Source of the DNA: Methanolobus sp.
Lineage (GTDB): Archaea; Halobacteriota; Methanosarcinia; Methanosarcinales; Methanosarcinaceae
NCBI RefSeq assembly: GCF_016278365.1
Contig: NZ_JADQBZ010000018.1
Location: forward strand, 25,173-89,172
Direction of reading: 5' to 3'
Length of the DNA: 64,000 nucleotides
The notes beneath the pieces are model-generated. The model had not been told where the DNA came from. It was given only the letters and a program-made list of their open reading frames with translations, and searched no databases. The position numbers were made by a program, and so were the translations under genes. Shown here in pieces: positions 28,542-36,911 of this stretch. Numbering within the stretch: position 1 is the first letter of the stretch; each line of letters starts with the position of its first letter.

Positions 28542-28852
28542 AGGCGTTTCTCCATACATTCATTGTGAACCGCAGTCTTTATTATGTGTTCAATCCCATC
28601 TTATATGGGGATACATGATCAAGGGGTTTTACATTGGGACTGGAAGATAAAAGCGTATTAGTAGAGTATGTCTTTCCTTTACTAAATAGTCTTTTACCGC
28701 CAGTGAATATCTTTTGCTGGTTACGGTTGTCAACTGGTCTCCAGATCAAGGGATATCGGTCCTGGTAGTATCCTATTCCGGATAAAGCAATAATTATTAA
28801 TATAATACTGTGAAATATATTATTGGTATTGTGTATTATTCAGAGGGATATA
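28542..28852. other. Divergent intergenic region
   Basis: About 310 bases between the glycogen operon and the small Cys-rich gene. The stretch at 28785-28830 is A/T-rich with several TATA-like words, so it probably holds the rightward promoter. No other feature is seen. Confidence 0.4.
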
Positions 28853-29032
28853 ATGATGTGTAAATTCTACCACGAGTGTGAATATGCCAGCAGTGCGGCT
28901 TTCACATGTACTGTTGCAGGAGGAGGGGACTACTGTGGAAAGTACAGGATACTGGTATCAGAATGCATGAATTGCTGTAGTGCTTCAGAAAAATGTGATT
29001 TCCCTCCCAGCGCGAGAGAAGTACTGGTGTAG
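28853..29032 (+). CDS. Small cysteine-rich protein (59 aa)
   Basis: A short protein with eight cysteines: CKFYHEC near the N-terminus, TCTVAGGGDYCGKYR in the middle and ECMNCC with KCDFPP near the end. The spacing suggests binding of metal or an iron-sulfur cluster. Two adjacent ATG codons (28853 and 28856) follow agaggg at about 28842-28847, a good ribosome binding site. It lies about 185 bases before the CO dehydrogenase homologue in the same direction, so a functional link to that metalloenzyme is possible but not shown. I do not recognise a named family. Confidence 0.65.
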   Translation: MMCKFYHECEYASSAAFTCTVAGGGDYCGKYRILVSECMNCCSASEKCDFPPSAREVLV

Positions 29033-29216
29033 GTGCTTGGTTATAGCCAGACTGAAGTCATAAGAAATACTTCAAGTATTTATTTCCCATCTAATTTTAT
29101 TTTTGACTCATTCTGAAAAAGTGTCAATGATCATTTTTCTTAAAATAGCGAGCATCTCAATGGGTATTTAAGTCTCAAGCCTTATTTTAAAATAAAGAGC
29201 ATATTTTCAGTGAGGG

Positions 29217-31127
29217 ATGCTTGTGGAAGAAAATAGGATATCGTATCATGAGTCAGTGCGTACAGCCTACAAGAGAATAAAAGATGACGGCATGACAAAT
29301 ATCTGGGACCGGTATGAGGCACAGGGGATGGGCGGTGATCCTGACCGGAGATGTAGCTTCTGTCAGGGCGGGATGCGTTGTGACCTCTGTTCCAATGGTC
29401 CCTGCCGTGCCAATGCAGTAAAGGACAAGAGAGGAGTGTGCGGGATAACGGCCGATGGCATGGCAATGCGCATGATGCTTCTGCGAAATGTTATGGGGGC
29501 CTCTACCTACCAATACCATACTGCTCAGACCATCAAGACCTTGAGAGCCACTGCCAGGGGCGAGACACCGTTTAAGATAGTCGAGGAAGATAAGCTGAGA
29601 AGCTTTGCGGGCAGGCTTGGGATTGATAGTTCCGGTCCGGTAAATGAGGTTGCTTTAAGGCTTTGTGGTCTTGTGGAAGAGGACTTTAACAGGGAATATG
29701 GGCAACCGAGCAGGATAGTTGAACTGCTTGCCCCGCAAGAACGCCAGCAATTATGGAAGAAGCTTGGCATTTTCCCCGGTGGCATCCACACCGAGATATT
29801 AAGGGCCACAAGCTCCTGCCTGACAAACGTGGATGGGAATTACGTCAGCCTGGCCTTAAAGGCAATGAAGCTTGGAATAGCCATGGCATACCAGAGTCAG
29901 ATCGTCAATGAATACTGTCAGGACATGATCTTCGGGATACCCAGGCCGCATAATATGCGTGTGGACCTGGGGGTGCTGGACCCGGACTATGTAAACGTAC
30001 TGCCCAACGGCCATGAACCTTTCCTTGGATTTGCTATGGTCCAGCTTGCAAGACAGGCAGAGTGGCAGGAAAAGGCAAAGAGCATGGGTGCAAAGGGTCT
30101 CCGGATCATTGCAAATATAGAGACCGGCCAGGAAATGATCCAGAGGTGGGATATGGATGAGGTATTGTATGGTTTCACCGGGAACTGGATAATGCAGGAA
30201 GCAGTTATGGCAAGTGGTTGTGTGGATGTCTTTGTGTCGGATATGAACTGTTCCATGCCGATAGATCCTGTCTATGCCGAAAAGTACAGGTTCAAGCTCA
30301 TCCCGGTAAGTGACCTGATATCATTTGAAGGAGTCACAGACCGCATTGAATACGTACCCGAAAAAGCAAGTGAGCAGGCGGCACAGCTGCTTCAGATGGG
30401 AATCGACAATTTCAAGGAGAGAAGGTCGACCGTAGTGCCGATAACAGGACAACCTTTCAGTGAAGCTGTCGTGGGATTTTCTACTGAGAGCATAGTGGAT
30501 GCGCTTGGCGGGAAACTTGATCCGCTTCTGGACGCCATCAAGGCGGGAACGCTGCGCGGGGTAGCGGGTCTTGTATCCTGTACCACTTTGCGGGATACGG
30601 GACAGGATAACCATAGCATCGATATTGCAAAGGAACTCATTAAACGGGATGTACTTGTACTCTCTATGGGATGCGGTAACGGTGCCATGCAGGTGGGGGG
30701 ACTTTGCAGTCCTGAAGCCAAAGATCTTGCAGGTCCGGGGCTTCGGTCTGTCTGCGAGGCTCTGGGAATCCCGCCTGTACTGAGCTACGGGACATGTACC
30801 GACACCGGGAGACTGGCAGACCTGCTTGCTGCGGTTTCTGAGGGTCTTGGCGGGGTTGCGATTCCTGACCTGCCGGTGGTAGCGACAGCGCCTGAATATA
30901 TGGAGCAGAAGGCTACCATAGATGCTGTCTTTGCCCTGGCCCTGGGACTTCATACGCATGTGAACCCGGTCCCGACGGTCACAGGTGGTCCGGACCTGGT
31001 AAAGTTGCTCACCCATGATTGCAAAGACATAACAGGAGGTCTCCTCAACGTAGAAACTGACAGTGTGAAAGCTGTTGATATGATGATGGAACACATCGAG
31101 GACAAGCGCAGGGTATTGGGTATTTGA
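29217..31127 (+). CDS. cooS: Carbon monoxide dehydrogenase catalytic subunit homologue (CooS/HCP family)
   Basis: A 636-residue monofunctional CODH homologue. Cys55, 58, 63 and 75 form the B-cluster set. Cys46 and Cys49 (C-x2-C) correspond to the short D-cluster motif described for Desulfovibrio vulgaris CODH. Four C-cluster cysteines line up: 345 (SDMNCSMP), 455 (LVSCTT), 486 (SMGCGN), 527 (YGTCTD). His266 (NGHEP) and the acid-base lysine region (MEQKAT) are also present. The stretch that normally reads GxCCTGNE is ANIETGQE here (about 299-306), so one C-cluster cysteine is missing. CO oxidation is therefore uncertain. TGAGGG abuts the ATG, so the GTG at 29223 may be the true start. No cooF or cooC is adjacent. 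Confidence 0.85.
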   Translation: MLVEENRISYHESVRTAYKRIKDDGMTNIWDRYEAQGMGGDPDRRCSFCQGGMRCDLCSNGPCRANAVKDKRGVCGITADGMAMRMMLLRNVMGASTYQYHTAQTIKTLRATARGETPFKIVEEDKLRSFAGRLGIDSSGPVNEVALRLCGLVEEDFNREYGQPSRIVELLAPQERQQLWKKLGIFPGGIHTEILRATSSCLTNVDGNYVSLALKAMKLGIAMAYQSQIVNEYCQDMIFGIPRPHNMRVDLGVLDPDYVNVLPNGHEPFLGFAMVQLARQAEWQEKAKSMGAKGLRIIANIETGQEMIQRWDMDEVLYGFTGNWIMQEAVMASGCVDVFVSDMNCSMPIDPVYAEKYRFKLIPVSDLISFEGVTDRIEYVPEKASEQAAQLLQMGIDNFKERRSTVVPITGQPFSEAVVGFSTESIVDALGGKLDPLLDAIKAGTLRGVAGLVSCTTLRDTGQDNHSIDIAKELIKRDVLVLSMGCGNGAMQVGGLCSPEAKDLAGPGLRSVCEALGIPPVLSYGTCTDTGRLADLLAAVSEGLGGVAIPDLPVVATAPEYMEQKATIDAVFALALGLHTHVNPVPTVTGGPDLVKLLTHDCKDITGGLLNVETDSVKAVDMMMEHIEDKRRVLGI

Positions 31128-31330
31128 AAATAATTTGCCGGGCAGTATTCACTTGTTTTTATTTGTTTACCCGGGCAGTGATCCTGAAACCGCTGTCCTT
31201 CTTTTTTTGCCTGTACAAAACCTCTATTTTGGCCATAGAATATTGGGTTCACAGAGAATTCCTCAATAGCATTATTAGAATACCAAATGATAATGATGAT
31301 TATTATAACTTTTTACATTTGTTAATAAAG

Positions 31331-31338
31331 TTTATATA
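31331..31338 (+). promoter_or_regulatory. TATA box of the PEF-CTERM gene
   Basis: tttatata in an A/T-rich setting, about 50 bases before the ATG at 31384. The mRNA would have a short leader containing the strong ribosome binding site ttggaggt. Confidence 0.5.
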
Positions 31339-31383
31339 CATTCAAAAACACTGAGCAAATATCTGTAATGTTGGAGGTATGGT

Positions 31384-32013
31384 ATGAAATACGTATATTT
31401 GAAACAGATATTTTTAGTGTTGCTTGCAACATTGATGGTAATTGGAACAGCATCAGCAGTAACTGCACCATATGCAAATGTAGAGCTTATCGAGGACGTT
31501 GAGTGTAGTCTTGATATATGGAGATATGGCAATGACAATGTCATAGGCCAGTACGATTCATATTTCAGCAGTTTAGTCTCAGGCAGTACGTGGACGGATG
31601 TAGACGGAAGACTTGCCGTGCTCGATGAGGATGGTTACATGCAGATAACCACACAAAACCCGACCGAATGCTTCTGCATCGTGTTCGCCAGTGACAGTAA
31701 TGATGGATGGGCGAAGGTCTACGTGGACGGGAACGAAGTATGGAGCGGTGATACGTGGGCTGATGTTGGTCTGACACAGGACATCAATGCACAGAAAATA
31801 AGGTCATTGAAGATCACAGACCTGGAAAATACTGTGCACACTATCAAGATAAAGAATATTAATGTGGCAAATTGTCACAATGGTCATGTGACTATCTATA
31901 AATACGGTTACAACTGTCCTGAAACCACTGAGATCCCCGAATTCCCGACAATTGCATTGCCAGTTGCAGCAATCCTTGGTCTTGCATTCATATTCCAGAG
32001 AAAGCAAGAGTAA
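31384..32013 (+). CDS. PEF-CTERM surface protein
   Basis: A 209-residue exported protein of unknown function. Residues 7-25 are a signal peptide ending in ASAVTA. The mature part is beta-rich and contains cysteines at CSLDIW, ECFCIV and NCHNGH, which could form disulfides. The C-terminus is a PEF-CTERM sorting signal: the IPEFPT motif, a hydrophobic helix (ALPVAAILGLAFIF) and a basic QRKQE tail. Such tails are cut by archaeosortase C in methanogens and the protein is attached to the cell surface, often via lipid. Ribosome binding site and promoter are good and a hairpin terminator follows. Confidence 0.85.
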   Translation: MKYVYLKQIFLVLLATLMVIGTASAVTAPYANVELIEDVECSLDIWRYGNDNVIGQYDSYFSSLVSGSTWTDVDGRLAVLDEDGYMQITTQNPTECFCIVFASDSNDGWAKVYVDGNEVWSGDTWADVGLTQDINAQKIRSLKITDLENTVHTIKIKNINVANCHNGHVTIYKYGYNCPETTEIPEFPTIALPVAAILGLAFIFQRKQE

Positions 32014-32023
32014 GTGACAATTC

Positions 32024-32053
32024 ATGAAGCTCAACGAGCTTCATATCTTTTTT
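32024..32053 (+). terminator. Hairpin terminator of the PEF-CTERM gene
   Basis: atgaagct (32024-32031) pairs with agcttcat (32037-32044) around a five-base loop and is followed by a T-rich tract. It begins about ten bases past the stop codon. Confidence 0.65.
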
Positions 32054-32255
32054 ACTCTTTTGATGTGAGGAGCGCCTGGCAAGTGGCTGATATAGCTCTT
32101 TGTTTTCCCGGTTCTGGCAAAGCAGCGGGATAGCTGATGCATCGCCGGTTTTATCCCATCCCTGCAACCCTGCTCTTAAATAGTATCATCTATTATTATT
32201 TTAATAATTGAGGCCAACAGGTCAAAAGATAAGAGTAACATAAGGAGTTCATGCT

Positions 32256-32723
32256 ATGGAGAACAAGCAAAGGTTAACACGCAGCAGGGATGACCGTATG
32301 CTTGCAGGGGTGGCGGGAGGTATCGGAAAATATTTCGATACGGACCCGACCCTTGTAAGGCTAATCTTTGTCATTGCTGCTTTTGCAACTGACGGGCTCG
32401 TGATATGGGTATACATACTCATGGCAATAATCGTCCCTGAAGAAGAGAAAACGAAAAAGGTACTCCGGGTAGATCCCGAAGATAATGGACCGGTCCCGGA
32501 AGATGAAGGGGTGGTCTTGATAGGTGAGCAGTCATCAGGGGAAGTGGAACCGAAAAAAGATACAGTTGATCCGGCAGTCTGGCTTGGAATCGGACTTATT
32601 CTGCTGGGTACTTTCTTTCTGCTATCCAGGCTGGGCCTGTTCTGGTGGTTCAACTGGGGGATCATGTGGCCGTTACTTATTGTGCTTGTCGGCATATGGA
32701 TAATACTTCGACGCCGCAGGTGA
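32256..32723 (+). CDS. PspC domain protein
   Basis: A 155-residue membrane protein. The N-terminal PspC domain is clear: LTRSRDDRMLAGVAGGIGKYFDTDPTLVRL is its signature (core motif AGVAGGIGKYF), followed by a membrane helix (LIFVIAAFATDGLVIWVYILMAIIV). An acidic linker rich in Glu and Asp follows, then two more hydrophobic segments and a basic end. PspC proteins take part in envelope stress responses in bacteria. The AAGGAG ribosome binding site is eight bases before the ATG. The next gene starts four bases after the stop, so the two form an operon. Confidence 0.88.
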   Translation: MENKQRLTRSRDDRMLAGVAGGIGKYFDTDPTLVRLIFVIAAFATDGLVIWVYILMAIIVPEEEKTKKVLRVDPEDNGPVPEDEGVVLIGEQSSGEVEPKKDTVDPAVWLGIGLILLGTFFLLSRLGLFWWFNWGIMWPLLIVLVGIWIILRRRR

Positions 32724-32727
32724 GCTT

Positions 32728-33075
32728 ATGAAACACCGCAACGGCATCATGGACGGCCTGGTGCTCATCGCAGCCGGCGTCCTGCTCCTGGCCGGTAATT
32801 TCAATATGCTGCCCACTGGATTCTGGTGGGCTATACTTGAAATGTGGCCGGTGATATTTATCATGACAGGCCTGGATGTGATGGCGAGCTATATGAAATC
32901 AGACATTGCAGCCTGGTTTTTGTTCGCTTGTGAGGTGCTGGTCCTGGTGGCGGTCATATGGATAGCGTGGACTTATCCTTCTGCACAGGCTCCTGAGTTC
33001 CTGCAGTATTTCCCGTTCATAGATGTCTTGGAGAACCTGGCGGAAGGCTTTGGGGTCACATGGCCGGGAAGCTGA
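32728..33075 (+). CDS. LiaF/LiaI-type transmembrane protein
   Basis: A 115-residue protein with three or four membrane segments. The N-terminal half (MDGLVLIAAGVLLLAGNFNML, then WPVIFIMTGLDVMA) resembles the LiaF transmembrane domain. That domain is often found with PspC proteins in envelope stress operons. The start lies four bases after the PspC stop, and the stop codon of that gene is part of the AGGTGA ribosome binding site of this one. Co-translation is thus very likely. Its precise job is unknown; probable partner of the PspC protein at the membrane. Confidence 0.7.
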   Translation: MKHRNGIMDGLVLIAAGVLLLAGNFNMLPTGFWWAILEMWPVIFIMTGLDVMASYMKSDIAAWFLFACEVLVLVAVIWIAWTYPSAQAPEFLQYFPFIDVLENLAEGFGVTWPGS

Positions 33076-33121
33076 TGGGCCTGCGTTCATCCACTTCTGA
33101 TCATTGACGTTGGGCTGGAAT

Positions 33122-33154
33122 GCCGGTTATGAGGCCGGTTATGAGGCCGGTTAT
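33122..33154. repeat. Tandem 12-base repeat at the ubiA 3' end
   Basis: The unit gccggttatgag occurs at 33122-33133 and 33134-33145, with a third partial copy at 33146-33154. The last copy contains the stop codon of the leftward prenyltransferase gene. It lies between two convergent genes. Confidence 0.8.
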
Positions 33155-34071
33155 CCTACAAAATAGTCAATAGTGATAGACAATGCATATATCAGCAAGC
33201 TGGCATGGAACAGAGGGAGAGCCTTCTGTCCGGCTTCAGGACTTTTTCCTTTAAGAATGAGGAGATTTGCTGCAATGAGCAGCATCAAGGCCAGTATGAA
33301 CCCATAGAAAGCGATGGTTCCAAGTCTTTCCATGAACTGCGTTGCTATAAGAATATGGAAGATGGTGAAACCCAGTATCCAGTATGCTGTGCCCTTAAGT
33401 CCGTATAACACGGTCACCGAGTTCATCTTTCTTGCTTTGTCGTTCAGTATGTCTGCAAGATCGTTTACACCCAGATGTGCCAGGGCCCACGGATACAGGA
33501 AAATGAAATACAGGAGTGCAGTGCTGTCCGGGCTGCCATAGCAGAGATATCCTGCAACTGGAAAGAGGGCCAGGTCCGTCCTGCCTGCCAGCTGAGCAAT
33601 GGGATACCTTTGATCCCTTTTCTTTACCTGATAAAAATATTCTGCACAGTAGGAGTATCCCATCAGGACCAGCACATAAATAGAATTGGGATATGGAAGT
33701 GTCAGTATCAATAAAGTTGTAAGTATGACCAGCAGGGTGAATAGCAGAAGAGCATTTTTCTGGTCTATCTGTCCGGATGGGATCGGCCTGCTTCCAAACG
33801 GCCTCCAATACCTTGTGAGCCTGTCAAACTCTACATCAAGCCTGTCTTTTTTCCTGTCCACATAATCATTGAGCACAAGGCCGGCTTCAAATCCCATAAG
33901 CCCGATGAGTGCAGCTTTGAGTGTCAGCTGCCATGAAAATCCTCCAATTTCCTCAAAGGCGAGCATCAGTCCTGAACAGAATAAGAGCGGCCAGACAAAA
34001 AAGAAGTGTGCTCTTGTAAGGTCAATATATGCTTTTAGGACACTCTTTCCGGGCACCATATCAGACAGCAC
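33151..34071 (-). CDS. UbiA family prenyltransferase
   Basis: A 306-residue membrane enzyme with about eight helices. Both aspartate-rich motifs are visible: NDYVDRKKDRLD, and NDLADILNDKARKMNS. These bind the prenyl diphosphate through Mg2+. UbiA enzymes in methanogens attach prenyl chains to glycerol phosphate ethers or aromatic rings. The first motif differs from the NDYxDxxxDxxN form common in digeranylgeranylglyceryl phosphate synthases, so the acceptor is not assigned. It stands alone, convergent with the LiaF-like gene. A 12-base tandem repeat overlaps its stop codon. Confidence 0.85.
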   Translation of the reverse strand: MLSDMVPGKSVLKAYIDLTRAHFFFVWPLLFCSGLMLAFEEIGGFSWQLTLKAALIGLMGFEAGLVLNDYVDRKKDRLDVEFDRLTRYWRPFGSRPIPSGQIDQKNALLLFTLLVILTTLLILTLPYPNSIYVLVLMGYSYCAEYFYQVKKRDQRYPIAQLAGRTDLALFPVAGYLCYGSPDSTALLYFIFLYPWALAHLGVNDLADILNDKARKMNSVTVLYGLKGTAYWILGFTIFHILIATQFMERLGTIAFYGFILALMLLIAANLLILKGKSPEAGQKALPLFHASLLIYALSITIDYFVG

Positions 34072-34206
34072 ACTCCTGGTTGATGCAAATAGAAGATTAT
34101 GTGGTTCCGGTAGTTATTTTAAATTTTTGCTATGTTGGTTTGCAGAAATGCTCATGGGATGCATATCTCACAAGGTCAGCCACACAGAGCACACAGGGCA
34201 CACAGG

Positions 34207-34268
34207 GTTTACAGAGAATCTCTTGTGTCTCCTTCTTACGATGTTAACTCTTTGTGTTCTCTGTAAAC
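34207..34268. repeat. Long inverted repeat in intergenic DNA
   Basis: gtttacagagaa (34207-34218) and ttctctgtaaac (34257-34268) are perfect 12-base complements about 38 bases apart. The left flank holds three short cacagrg-type repeats (34179-34206). It may be a dispersed genomic repeat or a transcript-end structure. Confidence 0.7.
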
Positions 34269-34344
34269 TTGGTGGTTCAGTCTTTTTCCCCGAACCTTCC
34301 AACCTTGCACACATTGAAGTAGTATAAATACCATATATATACAC

Positions 34345-34638
34345 ATGGCCACAGAAATGGAAAAAAGAGTTGCAGAGAAGCAAAACCGGATGCATGAGAA
34401 ACGATTGAGTAATATTTGCCTGGTCTCTTCTCTCTCTTCTGATGAAATAATGGATCAGCACTTACCAACGGATAAAACTTCACAATGGTATAATGAGAAC
34501 TGCATTGGGACCGACGAGATTCCTAAGAATACTGTAATAGGCACTCGTGGAGGCACATTATTCTATACCCGCAATGGAAAAATAATGAGGTCCGAATCGT
34601 CTGTACAGGGAGCTCTTAAACTTACGTATAAGAAGTGA
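34345..34638 (+). CDS. Hypothetical protein (97 aa)
   Basis: A small basic protein I do not recognise. The first 25 residues are charged and helical (MEKRVAEKQNRMHEKR). The C-terminal half has an alternating pattern, TVIGTRGGTLFYTRNGKIM, that looks like two beta strands joined by a turn. There are two cysteines and no membrane segment. A TATA-like tataaata lies at 34323-34330, about 20 bases before the ATG, which would suit a leaderless message, possibly starting at the next methionine. The product is plausible but unsupported by any family. Confidence 0.45.
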   Translation: MATEMEKRVAEKQNRMHEKRLSNICLVSSLSSDEIMDQHLPTDKTSQWYNENCIGTDEIPKNTVIGTRGGTLFYTRNGKIMRSESSVQGALKLTYKK

Positions 34639-34749
34639 TTCGGATAGTTCACCCCAACCCGCATTTGTGTTTCCTGCAGCAAGTAGTGCTCAGGGAATCG
34701 CATATACATATCTAAACTGACTTCTCCTGCGATCAATTCGTGGAAATGG

Positions 34750-35139
34750 TTATTTCCAGTGTATGCGGTTCTGTTGTCCCGGTTTGTGTGCTCCAGGTGA
34801 ATTTGAAGTTTCAAGTTTCTTAAGAATGTTATCCTTGTAAGCCTGTATCGCATCTGCAACAGTACCTTCAATGAAGGGTAAAACATCTATATTCTTTGCT
34901 GTGAGCATTGAAAAGGCTTTAGCTCCAACACTCCCTGTAATGAGTGCATCTATATCCCTGGTTATGATAAGATTAGCTGCCTGGACGCCTGCGCCACTGG
35001 AAGCAGAAGTTGTTGTATTCCTGACACTATCAAATTCCATAGAATCAGCATCTACAATGACAAAGTACAAACACCTTCCAAAATGGGGATCCACCGGTGA
35101 ATCCAGACTGGCCGATAAGGCTGTTACGCATATCTTCAT
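34750..35139 (-). CDS. NifX/NifB-C family iron-molybdenum cluster-binding protein
   Basis: A 129-residue protein of the dinitrogenase iron-molybdenum cofactor family (NifX, NifY, VnfX and the NifB C-terminal domain). Typical phrases are SPVDPHFGRCLYFVIVD at the N-terminus and GVQAANLIITRDIDALITGSVGAKAF in the middle, with the FIEGTVADAIQAY ending. Stand-alone members in methanogens occur without nitrogenase and may handle other metal clusters. No nif genes are nearby. A short extension (NSPGAHKPGQQNRIHWK) follows the domain. The IscB element lies just upstream of its promoter region. Confidence 0.85.
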   Translation of the reverse strand: MKICVTALSASLDSPVDPHFGRCLYFVIVDADSMEFDSVRNTTTSASSGAGVQAANLIITRDIDALITGSVGAKAFSMLTAKNIDVLPFIEGTVADAIQAYKDNILKKLETSNSPGAHKPGQQNRIHWK

Positions 35140-35325
35140 TTAGAATTCTCCATTTTACATGTTTCTATTGGCGTATATTAAGATCTATCTGTCCTCTCAA
35201 ATCTCCATCATATTACTCATGTGAGAGGAAATATAAAAAGATATTTCAAAACCATTATATCACTTGGCACAACAATTAATCCTCGCTACAAAAAAGCCGC
35301 CTTCGGGCAGATCTGGTGATCATCA

Positions 35326-35571
35326 GTCAACTACCCATCCCCTAAAGGGAATGGGCTTGTGAAGACAAGTTCAGGTTGACTAGCCTCAGTAATTGTTTGT
35401 AAAGAACAAGAACTACGTTATCCCGGTCATAACACCTACGGATGTAAATCCTAGTCTGTAGCTCTGTTGTATGTGATTAAACAGTTCTGATGGGTAGGAA
35501 CAGTGTTGCATGCTTAACAAGCCAGGATAACATTGGCGAAGGATTACAACTCCTAAACGGAGATAGACAGA
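35326..35571 (+). ncRNA. Candidate IscB omega-RNA
   Basis: IscB guide RNAs are encoded just upstream of iscB on the same strand. Here gtcaac (35326-35331) pairs with gttgac (35375-35380) and encloses two hairpins: 35334-35355 and cttgt-gaag-acaag (35356-35369). That is a three-way junction. A further hairpin, gttc...gaac, lies near 35486-35503. The guide should be the flanking DNA just 5' of the junction, around 35300-35325. The fold is seen by eye; transcription is inferred. Confidence 0.55.
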
Positions 35572-36828
35572 ATGTTAGTCTACATAATTAACAAACATGG
35601 AAGACCATTAATGTCCTGTTCGCCAGGGAAAGCAAGGAAACTGCTGAAAGCAGGAAAGGCTAAAGTTGTAAAGCGGGAGCCTTTTACACTACAGCTACTT
35701 TACGGTAGCAGTGGATATACACAACCCGTTGTTCTGGGAGTGGATGCTGGAAGCAAATTCATTGGTCTTTCTGCAACGACTGAGAACAAAGAACTTTTCT
35801 CATCGGAAGTACAGCTAAGAACAGATGTAACAGAACTGATATCAACAAAAAGAGAATTAAGGAAGACTCGAAGAAATAGGAAAACAAGATACAGACAGCC
35901 CAGATTCAATAACAGAACGAAATCAAAGAAACCAGGGTGGATAGCTCCGACTATAAGGAACAGGATTGATGCTCATCTAAAAGTGATCGAGAACATTCAT
36001 AAGATACTGCCAATAACAGCCATTGTTGTTGAGACTGCTTCTTTTGATATTCAGAAGATCAGGAACCCGGATATTTCAGGAATCGAATACCAGGAAGGAG
36101 AACAGCTTGGATTCTGGAATGTCAGAGAATATGTACTGTTCAGAGATGATCATACTTGCCAACATTGTAAGGGAAAATCAAAAGATCATATACTTAATGT
36201 CCATCACATTGAATCAAGAAAAACAGGAGGAAACAGACCAGATAACCTGTTAACCTTATGTGAAACATGTCATGACCAATACCATAAAGGAAAGATAACC
36301 CTGAACCTACAGAAGATCAATGGATTCAAGCATCAGACATTCATGGGTATAATGAGGAACTATTTGCTTAAGGAACTCAAAGCAAAGTATCAGGATGTAA
36401 GAAATACCTTCGGATACATTACCAAGAATACCAGGATACAGAACAACCTGCCGAAATCACATCGAACTGATGCATTCTGCATCGCAGGGAACATTCGGGC
36501 AGAAAGACTTCCTTATTATTTCCTGCAAAAGCAAATGCGTAAGCATAACAGGCAGATCCATAAGACAAATCCATCAAAAAATGGCATACGAAAACTAAAC
36601 CAAGCTCCTTATATAGTTGAGGGATTCAGATTATTTGACAAAGTACTCTACAATAATATCAAATGTTTCATATTCGGCAGAAGGAAATCAGGATACTTTG
36701 ATCTCAGGACACTATCAGGAGAAATCATTCATCGTTCAGCTAAATGCAAAGAACTTATATTATTGACAGCCAGACGAACACTACTTATGGAAGTAAAATG
36801 GAGTGACGCAATTCCTCCCATCCCCTAA
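35572..36828 (+). CDS. iscB: IscB RNA-guided nuclease (Cas9 ancestor family), intact
   Basis: A 418-residue nuclease with the full IscB plan. The N-terminal PLMP-type domain reads RPLMSCSPGKARKLLKAGKA. RuvC-I is VLGVDAGSKFIGLS with Asp58. An arginine-rich bridge helix follows (about 93-115). RuvC-II is IVVETASFDIQK with Glu154. An inserted HNH domain has two zinc-knuckle pairs (Cys196/199 and Cys230/233) and LNVHHIESRKTGG with His211/His212. RuvC-III is SHRTDAFCIAG with His297 and Asp300. The C-terminal part, after about 330, has the TAM-interaction-type beta region. No catalytic residue is missing, so double-strand cleavage seems possible. The stop codon lies in the terminal hairpin. Confidence 0.95.
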   Translation: MLVYIINKHGRPLMSCSPGKARKLLKAGKAKVVKREPFTLQLLYGSSGYTQPVVLGVDAGSKFIGLSATTENKELFSSEVQLRTDVTELISTKRELRKTRRNRKTRYRQPRFNNRTKSKKPGWIAPTIRNRIDAHLKVIENIHKILPITAIVVETASFDIQKIRNPDISGIEYQEGEQLGFWNVREYVLFRDDHTCQHCKGKSKDHILNVHHIESRKTGGNRPDNLLTLCETCHDQYHKGKITLNLQKINGFKHQTFMGIMRNYLLKELKAKYQDVRNTFGYITKNTRIQNNLPKSHRTDAFCIAGNIRAERLPYYFLQKQMRKHNRQIHKTNPSKNGIRKLNQAPYIVEGFRLFDKVLYNNIKCFIFGRRKSGYFDLRTLSGEIIHRSAKCKELILLTARRTLLMEVKWSDAIPPIP

Positions 36829-36911
36829 AGGGAATGGGTTTCCTTGCTTAGTCTTTATGAAATGTGCTATTTGTAATGGTAATCTTTGCCGGATCTCTTA
36901 TTCCTGCGAGT

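Larger units (their letters stand above)
35320..36845 (+). mobile_element. IscB element (IS200/IS605-like)
   Basis: A single-gene element carrying iscB. The same 22-base hairpin stands at both ends: 35334-35355 on the left and 36817-36838 on the right, in the same orientation, with arms cccat/atggg and cccc/ggg around a taa loop. The right copy contains the iscB stop codon. About 215 bases between the left hairpin and the gene are strongly structured. No transposase is present, so mobility would depend on one in trans. The outer limits are not fixed. Confidence 0.75.

Noticed and set aside
33122..33154. Possible CRISPR-like short repeats.
   Set aside because: Units are only 12 bases, directly adjacent and without spacers, so this is a simple tandem repeat.
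35290..35315. gccgccttcgggc as a terminator hairpin upstream of IscB.
   Set aside because: It could equally belong to the omega-RNA 5' region or the guide; no T-tract follows in either direction.
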